Shown: piece after piece, positions 24,527 to 33,662 of the stretch
Layout of the letters: every line of letters starts with the position of its first letter
Position numbering within the stretch: the first letter of the stretch is position 1
From: Metaphire vulgaris
Taxonomy: Eukaryota; Annelida; Clitellata; Crassiclitellata; Megascolecidae
Reading direction: 5' to 3'
Assembly (NCBI GenBank): GCA_018105865.1
Contig: CM030833.1
Span: forward strand, 13,374,381-13,438,380
Length of the DNA: 64,000 nucleotides
The notes under the pieces: model-generated
Database searches by the model: none
What the model saw: only the letters and a program-made list of their open reading frames with translations
Told to the model about the DNA's origin: nothing
Program-made: the position numbers and the translations under genes

Positions 24527-24587
24527 ATGCAATTTGGAAAGAGTGTTTACTTTTCGTTTTGCGGGTTTCTGCTGAGGAGTTGCGTTG
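24527..24587 (+). CDS. Tentative first exon: signal peptide of lectin gene
   Basis: An ATG opens 20 codons plus one base before a donor TTG|GTAACA. The phase-1 end fits the phase-1 start of the lectin exon, giving an Asp at the junction. The peptide starts MQFGKSVYFSFCGFLL, a short basic then hydrophobic stretch that could be a signal peptide, though an Arg-Ser-Cys follows and the donor is only fair. The alternative is a more distant first exon that I could not find. Confidence 0.33.
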
Positions 24588-27500
24588 GTAACAGAGCCTT
24601 GGATTAAGCTCTTGAACCGGTCCAAACGGCGTTAATTCGTTGGTATTTTAACACTGTATACGCGCCCCGAACATTAGGCTAACAGACTACATTTTTGTAG
24701 CGCCTCGTTCCAAAGTAGCTATAGATACCACCGACCCTACTGTCGTGACTACTGTAAAATCTTCCAGACAACGATAGATACAATAATTATTGTCAGCTTC
24801 TTCACCGCTACCACTTTCATCTCTAGTGCCTCTGCCTTCTAAATCACTTTCTGCAAGTGTGCTTCTGTTCTGCAGACTGTGGAGTTCTCTGTTTCTTAGT
24901 CTAATCCATTTGGTATTGTGCTCCCTCTCCGGAGCATACGCATGGTGTCACCATGCACCTTTTCTCGCAGGTGCAGACTGAGCAACTGACTCGAAGTGGC
25001 TACACAGTGAGTGAATCGCAGTGTTTGACTCCACAAGACTCAATTTGCGCTCGCGATATATTTAAAACCAAGTGCATTCTACGAGTAGCCTATGGCCCCA
25101 TACTTCTCCGTGCATTTCGCGAATACTCTACACGTGCTTCTGTTCGGTTGCAGACGGTCGAGAGTACTGCCACACGGAGCAGTTCACCGCCAGCTGCCCC
25201 GACAGCCAGCTGATCCTGGTGACGGCGGCCAGGTACGGACGCATGAGCGTCGGAAGGTGCGTCAAGACGAACTTCGGTTTCATCGGGTGTTCGAAGGTCG
25301 TCACGCAGCAGGTCCACCAGCGCTGCTCCGGGCGACCGTCGTGCGCCATCCGCATTCCGGAACCGATCCTCGATCAGACGAAGCCGTGCAACGAAGACCT
25401 GAAGAGCTATCTGGACGTCAACTACACGTGCATTAGAGGTGCGGTGCATGTGGCGTCATCTGGTCGACAGAAACAACGCTAATGCAAAACAATGCATATT
25501 TAAAGCTGCTTCCCTGGTCCAGTTACGGCTCTCGGAGAGGTGGGGGTGGGGGGAAGGAGGGTGGGGGCTGAGATGGGCATATCAGAGAGCGATAGTTTTA
25601 CTCTTGTGGCTACTACGCCATGGTTAACCCCTTAACCGTGTATTTAACTGTAACTCAATGTAAAATGGACGGATATATCCGGGATCCCCAGTTAAGGGGT
25701 TAATACTGCCCTGGTTGCTGCGATGTTGTATAAGCATCGTTGCTATTGCGGCTATTGTTGTCTACTCTGTTGTAGTGTTGTATCGTTTCGTTGATACAAC
25801 GAGCCTCTTCTCTGTTGCTCTTTATAGTTTCTGTTCCCTCGGACGGCGACGGTTGTGAGCTGAGATCGGAACTTGAAGAGTTTTCCGGTTTCCTTTCGAA
25901 CCGTCTTCCGTTCGTCGCGTCCAGGGCCTGCGGCACCAAGGACTCGCCGTGGACCATCGCGGTGCTGTCAGGCCAACGCATCAACCTCACCCTCCACGAT
26001 TTCTCGACCACTTTCCCGCGGCAAGTTCACGGCGGTCAGACGACGACCTGTGACCTCTATGCACTCGTCCAGGAGACGAACGGCGCCTCGGTGACGAACA
26101 TCTGCGGTTCGGGTCTGGTCCAACAGCTGCACGTCTACACCTCGGCCGGAAGTTCACTTCGGGTGACCTTGGTACCGAGGAAGGTCAACTCCACCGCCAA
26201 CTTTCTGATCAGCTACGAAGGTACCTGAAAGACTCTTATTAGATGTTCATCGAACTTCAACGCCGTTATAGTGCTAACGATTTAAAACCAGTAGATTTCA
26301 TCGCCGAAACCAGGATGTCGGTAGACGAGGCCACATTCTAGTAGATCTACTGCAAAAACAGTAGCCGCGACACTGCAGTGTGTGTGTCGTTTGGTTGAAA
26401 TTGATAGGGCCAATTCCACTCAATCGGGGTGTCTTCAAACTCTACTGCTGTCAGCATCTACTCTTCTCTTAGCGCAACATTCTGAGAGACGACACAGCGG
26501 AGTGGGGAACCAGTCTTCTATTAATAATTGAACAGATAAAAGGAACGCTGGTTCCAGATTGAGGAAATTTGCCTTCGTGGTGAAAGATGGATCGAAAGAA
26601 GTAGAGAAGGAGGAGGAGGAACGACGACGACGACGAAAAACCGCAAACGGACGTGACTCGTTTGCAAATGTCAACGTATAAAATTCCCTTTTATGCCGAC
26701 CAACGGACAGATGGCGCTGCCGCCGTTACGACGGAATCTATGATTACGATTCCGATATCTACGACGACTCTATGGCTCGATTTCCGGTATTCCCGGTTCA
26801 CTTCCGGTGTTTCTCCGCGGTTTATTCGGTGGTGGACGACGCCAGTCTTAATTTCTGGAAATATAAGAAATGAAAAGGGTCTTCGGAAAGTGAAAACAAT
26901 TCCAAAATCCAGTTTCTGTTGGAACGAATGTGATTTGTTTTCAGTGAAGGCCTTCTACAGTGGACTGTAGACTGGCAGTGTCTATTCTAGCCACCTTGAC
27001 ATTGGGGGGGGAAAGTTTGAAATGTTTGGCGGAGAAGGTTTGTCTCCCCAAAAACCTTGACAAGCAAAAAGGCCACCCTTATATTTTTTCCTCCTCGGAT
27101 GTGGTGACAAGCAAAAAAGTCATCTTATTTATATTTCCCCCTCTCAAAAAACCCCACTCGTCACACTTTTGGGAGGGGGAAATTTCCATCCTCCAATGCA
27201 ACATATAGACCTTTGGGGGGATTTTAAAACTGGGGGGGGGGAATTCCTCCCAGAGAAGCCCTAGAATAAACACTGGTAGACTGGGCCACTCACTGTGGTC
27301 GTCTGAAGTGCCGCTGGGGCCGATGAGGTCTTACAGCACCCATAAAATTATTTTGCCGACGACGTCTTTAATTCTTCAGTTAGATCCGGAAATCTTTCGA
27401 ACTCTGCTTAACTAATTGCTTTTGCAAGGTTGTGCGAAGCAAAGGAATGCTAACACTGAGCACATTTTTAGCTACGCTATATAGAGGGCGTTATCTCTCT

Positions 27501-30500
27501 ACGACACAGCGCATCTAGGAATAAACATTGCTTCATTATAGAAGTAAAAATTTGGCATCATATTCTCAAATCTTTTCTTCAGCAGAACCTCCTCTTGTCA
27601 ATTATTTTTATTTCTACTATTGTTTTCAACGGAAGCGATCAGTTCGACTTCAATACGTGCAGCTGAGATGCTATTCGAAAAATTGCCGATAGCAGCGAAT
27701 TCTCGAAAAAGCGCCTCGTTTCCAGAATGCCGACCGCATCTAAATTACTGTTAATCGGAGGATTTATATAGCTCCTTCGCTTCGGTTCTCCTGCGCTTTT
27801 CCTGGTGGCGTTCAATATGGTGTAATTGGTTTGACGCCGGCGGGCGGGTGGGCGGGCGGGCGGGCGGGCGGGCGGGCGGGCGTAACTCCAGAAAGCAATG
27901 CATTCTGGCGTGCGTGTCTTGTCTCGCGGAGTTGGCTGTTTCAAGTAATTGATCGCCTATGGATCGCCGCCGATCCATTCCATGCCTCGTCTAAAGAGTT
28001 TGCACTGTGACTGTTTTTCCCATCACGATGCTGAATTGGCGACGTTTGATAGGCCTACATCTATTATAATTATCCAGGCGATATCGTCGCGACTGCCGCT
28101 CGTCGAGCGAAAGGGACTGATTTCTTCTGCCTTCAATTCGTTCACTGTGAAGAAGGAGAAAATTGTCGGTTGAATATGCAAAAGAAACGAATTAAAAAAC
28201 AACGAGTTTCCGTTAACTTTTATTTTAATTAATTAATCCCAACATAACTTGCCTTCTTAGTAATGCCTAAACTGAATTTCGCCTTGATGTAACCCGGTGT
28301 TCAGGTTTTCACCAGTATTAGTCAGACTTAGTGGACGAGGAGAGTGGAATTTTAAAATACTCTTTGCTCTTTTGTCCGAGTGACTTTTTGCATTATTTCT
28401 GACGTTAACATGTCTGACTCTTGAAGGTCAGCCTGCCTCCTATTATGACCTCTCGCAGGTGAGCTTGACCATTGCGGTAGCCGCCAGGTGAGCGCGAATA
28501 GGCTGAGATATTCCTACTGAGAGCGGACTTCTGGTAATAGCCTCGCCGTGTGCATGAGCTTAGAGTGTTTGATTGAAGATCCTATGACGACTAAGAGAGA
28601 TGGAGCGACATTTCCAAGTCCGAATGCTTTTTTCTGTTCTTTAGTTTTCGTCACGATATTTTTCTCCAAGAACAAGTAGGCCTATAATCACCAGGGATAT
28701 TTCTAGGATTGTGAATTTGGGGGGTGTCGACCTCAAATTGGGAAGGGGGGTGTCCGGAGCTAATTAGTATTATTTTGTATGCATACCATTGTCACATTAC
28801 CAAATTTGGAGGGTGTCGACCTCAAATTGGGAGGGGGTGTTTGGGGGTGTAAAAATATCCCTGATAATCACTATATTCAATTGATTTTAAAATCGCTTGA
28901 ATCTGCTTAGAGAGGAAACCACGATAGTATTTCTGTCAAAACTCCAGAGAGTCACAGTTGAGTAATTTTATGCTTCGTTGTTTATAAACAATTCGAAAAA
29001 TACTGCGCAAGTTAAATTTTTCACTAGGCCTATTTCGAAGACGAAAAACTTTGCACGACAGGAAAAATACCGTCTCCGAATTTTGTGCGAAAGACAGCGA
29101 CAGACAACTCACATCCGTAAACGTTTGGTAAAATTCGTAAGGAAACTTTTGCAAGATTTTATTTTGCGATCAATCTCTATCCTCCACAAAGGTTCCTTTA
29201 CTGTTAATACATCCACCTGGTGAAGGAGAAGAAGCGGGCGAGAATATTCTGCAAAACACGTGACTTGCACGACTATCGCTTGTCATTTCTAGGAACCGAC
29301 GACGCTATAAATTACATCTCTGTTATCTCTAATTCACGTATCTATGCAAACATAAACAAAACGCAAATACTGCTGTGGATTTATGGCTGGCGTTAGACGA
29401 GCAAAGCGACGATGAAAAAGAACACTTGTCCGTATGTATGTTTGTGGGAATCACATAAAAGACAAGAGATTCCAAACTGACGGTTTCAATGCAGAGAATA
29501 ATTCTTGGAAGATCTGTCACTGACATCTTGCTACATTGGAAATAATATATTACTTCGATAAATACGTCCTAGATGATCATTTTTCACTGAAGCATAGGGG
29601 TACATAAGTAGCGGCGAGAAATTTCGAGTGGAAATTCTAGAAGAATTATGGACCTACGCATACAATTTGTCGACGTTTGAGAACTGTAATTTACGATCAT
29701 GGGCGCCCGCACATTGGGGCAAGAGGGGGCACTTGCCCCTCCTGGAAAATAAAAATGCCAATATTTCCCATTGAAATTTGAAAACTTTGCTAAAATATTA
29801 ACCGTGACCATTGTGTTGAGGTGTGTTTTGCCCCCTCTTGGAAAAATGTGTGTGGCATAGCCATGACCATTATGTTTTGCCCCTCCTGGAAAATTTTCTG
29901 TGGGCGCCCACGTTTACGACGAATCATGAAAGTCGTCGTACATGGCCCCAAGGCCCAACTGTCGCTCCCTTAAGAACAGGGCTTCCGAAACTTTTTGTGC
30001 CACGGAACCCCCTCCCCCTTTGTTCTTTAACGTTTTCGGCAGAAGCTGGGTCACACGACGGACATTTTTTCGCAAATAAGAAACAACACCCTGGCGACGC
30101 AAAACACTTATCATGTATAAAGAACTGTTCAAGTTATTTTCGTTGATAAATGCATTGATGCAAATGCTCTAGCCTCTAGCGTATGTCAAATGCTATAGAG
30201 AACAGTTTGAACATACACTCTATGCGCAATAATAAAAAACATATCACCAGTTAGAAGAGTTAGCTATTATTAAAAAGGCATAGCATGCATTCACAATTTT
30301 AAAAAAATAACCAGGGCTTTTTTGTGACGGTACGCGCCGGTACGGCGTACCGGAACCTTTTTCAAGGTGTGAAAAAAATTTTCTTGTGATTTTGCAGTTG
30401 TGATTTAGCTAAAAACTTTAAATACTTAATAAATGATATGCATCATTATGCTTCCAAAATCGCTTCTATGTTAAATTCTAGCCGCAGACCACATAACACT

Positions 30501-32993
30501 GGTCTACGTCAATTTTGCTGACTTGAAGACAACATGTGATCTTTATGTATTTTGGTGTGCTGAATCCAAAAATCACACCCATTTCCTATCAGTTTTTCCA
30601 CAAAAACGCTGTTTACTGATTTACTGTTTACTGTAATAATGTAGCATTATGTATTATAATTCTTTAGCTATATTGAATACGCAAAAAGATAAGGATGTGT
30701 AAAAAGATATGCTTAATATGCAGTGGACATAACTATTTAATAATACAACAGTTTAATAGGCAGTTTTAAACTGCAGACTCAGCATTTTATGGATATAGGC
30801 CTATATATAAGCAGCGTGAAACCGACGGCAGCATTCAGTCGTTCATGAAGCTTACAAGAGCAAATTTAACTCTTCTAAATAGCTTCCTGTGCACCCAGCA
30901 CTGGAACACTTTGTGGGCAGTGCAGGAATATCCTGACAAATTTTGCTAAATACCTAAAAAAGAAGGGATGTGTCTGAATTTGTGCATAAGCTTGTAATGC
31001 ATATTTTGCAGTTACGGTAAATTGGGTCACCAGGAAAACCTTGGGCACCACATAAAGTGTGCAGGACATGTGTTGAAAGCCTCAGACAGTTCAAATTTGA
31101 CTAAAGGTCAGAGAAAAGACTAAAGGTCAGTGAAAAGTCTTAGCTTTGGAGTTCCAATGGTGTGGCGAGAGCCTCGAAACCCTGTTGATGACTGCTACTT
31201 CTGCCTGGTAAATATTTCAGGCATGTCCACAAAGACAAAATCTTCCATCCAGTACCCAAATCTCCCCTCTGCTCTGAGACCAGTTGCTCACTGTGACAAA
31301 GTTCCTGTACCTATTTGCACTACTTTGGGAGTTTCTTAACGATGAATTTTGTCAGTCAACAGACACCGATTGCGAAGATTTCGTGGCCTTAGAAGTTGAC
31401 GCTGGAATGCACCAAACATTCAACCAAGCTGAGTTGAATGACCTAATATGAGACCTAGATCTGCCGAAGTCGTCAGCAGAGTTACTGGGTTCAAGACTGA
31501 AGGAAAAGAACCTGTTCAGTGTTGGCTCCAGGAACCACGCTTATGTATCATGCAGAGAGAATGAATCTTTTGAAATATTTCCATATGGAGGAGGAGTTTG
31601 TATACTGCATCAACATCAAAGGACTTATTGAATCAATGGGATGTTATAGTTGTAGACAAGATGCTTTTACGACCTGATTACTGACTTACTTGGCAACTTA
31701 AGAGTCGAGAATTATGACCTTTCAGTTCAAAAAAATTCGAAGATTGCTTTTCGAAGACTGGGAGCAAACATGAGTGTCAAGTTGCATTTCTTTCATAGCT
31801 ACCTGAACTTCAAATCTTGGAGCTATGAGTGAAGAACAAGGAGAATGCTTCCATCAAGACATCAAGACCATGGAACGTAGATATCAAGGCAGATGGAGCT
31901 CAAACATTATGGCAGACTACTGCTGGTGTTTACAGCGTGACAACTGTGACCATAACTATACCGGAGCATCCAAAAATTGGAGAAGATTCCTTTCTCAAAA
32001 CTTAAATTTAAGCAACTAGCTATTGCTCTTATTGCTCTCTTGGTTAGAAGACAGACTCATTTTTGGCTGAATAAAAAATATTACGTGTTATCGGTTCTTC
32101 AGAATTTCCTATTTTCCCTTATGTTTGACTTTAACACCTTTAATTAAGCATTCCTCATTTGCGAAAAAATTTGACGTATTGCATAATTTTTGACTTCATA
32201 TCTGGAATCAGCACCTCTCAATTAGGTAAAATCAGCAAAAATACCTAGGTCAGCAGAAATTTTTTTTAAAAATGTAGACCAGTGTAATCGTAATGGAGAA
32301 GTTAGGCAATCCACCGTGAGTACCGGCATCTATTTTTTTTTACAAAAAAGCATTGAAAATAACAAAAGCCAACTTAAAGACCGTCGAGCTTAGTGAAGAA
32401 AATTCTGTTGATATGTTGCTTAATCGTTTCACGTCTGATACAGAAAACTGCGTTTCACGCATATAAGTTGTGATGAATGGCAACACTGCGTAACTAGTTC
32501 TCTGCTAAAATGGGGAATTCCCTTTTTAAAATTCCGCAACAGAATTAGTTGACGACTTCGCCCAAGTGTAGACTACAGCGCGCACGACTAATAACAGCGT
32601 CAAACGAACACACAATTCAAAAAAATAATTCACTTGAGAAATCGATCGCGAACCTCCCAATATGACGTCATCTTGATTTTCGCCTTGGCGGCGGTGACGT
32701 CATTTGCTTCGTCAACTTTTTGTTTAGTGCGAAAAAGAGCAAGAATTGCAGCGAATGAAATGGGAAACAGCTTAATTTCCGCCGTCTTTGATTTTGTGCA
32801 CAGCCGTCGGGTGTCCGGATTTCCAGACGCCTCCGAATGCCTGGACAAACCGGGTGGGAGAAGAAGGGGAAGCCGGTGAAGAGGTCACGGTCGGATGCCT
32901 CGCTTCTGACGATGTGTGGCAAGTGATCTGCGACGGAAATAGATGGGACGGAACACCTGGAAATTGCAGCACAGGTAGTCTGTCTGCCCATCA

Positions 32994-33036
<43 letters not shown>

Positions 33037-33205
33037 CCTTGCCTACTTGCCAGCTTTCATATACTGTACAGTGTTTACGTATGCTTAACTATCACTCTAA
33101 GTTTTTTGCTGTAATCTGTCTTTCATTTTCCATGTTTCCTGTATTTTCGTGTCTCGAGTTTTTGGCTTTTTTAAAGGCGATCTTCTTTCTCAAACACAGC
33201 CCATT

Positions 33206-33246
<41 letters not shown>

Positions 33247-33398
33247 GCCTACGCTGGTTCATGTAGGCTTGTAGTTGTGGTTGTGATGATGGCTACTGCA
33301 ATGGACAGAGAATGATGATGAGCCGATGCTTATGATAATTAATCATAGCGGTTCTCACACAGGGCAGACCCTGCTGAACCACTCTATAAACCTTGTTA

Positions 33399-33459
<61 letters not shown>

Positions 33460-33583
33460 CTGTGTTTGTTTTCACAGTGAGCTCTACAAACGCTAGAAGA
33501 GAAGATGGACTATCATCTCTCTCAATCGGTAACTTCCCGCTGCCTCGTTCACACGCTTATCAATAATTATAGGCCTATTACTA

Positions 33584-33662
<79 letters not shown>

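Noticed and set aside
24790..24981. Hydrophobic frame as an alternative signal-peptide exon for the lectin gene
   Set aside because: No ATG start, and the nearby acceptor/donor pair at 24971-25006 would put a stop in the required phase.
25072..25449. Alternative frames on both strands over the lectin exon
   Set aside because: Only the frame from 25154 gives the SUEL cysteine pattern and matching splice phases.
27639..27978. Pro-Ala-Arg repeat frames on the minus strand
   Set aside because: Translation of the GGGC array.
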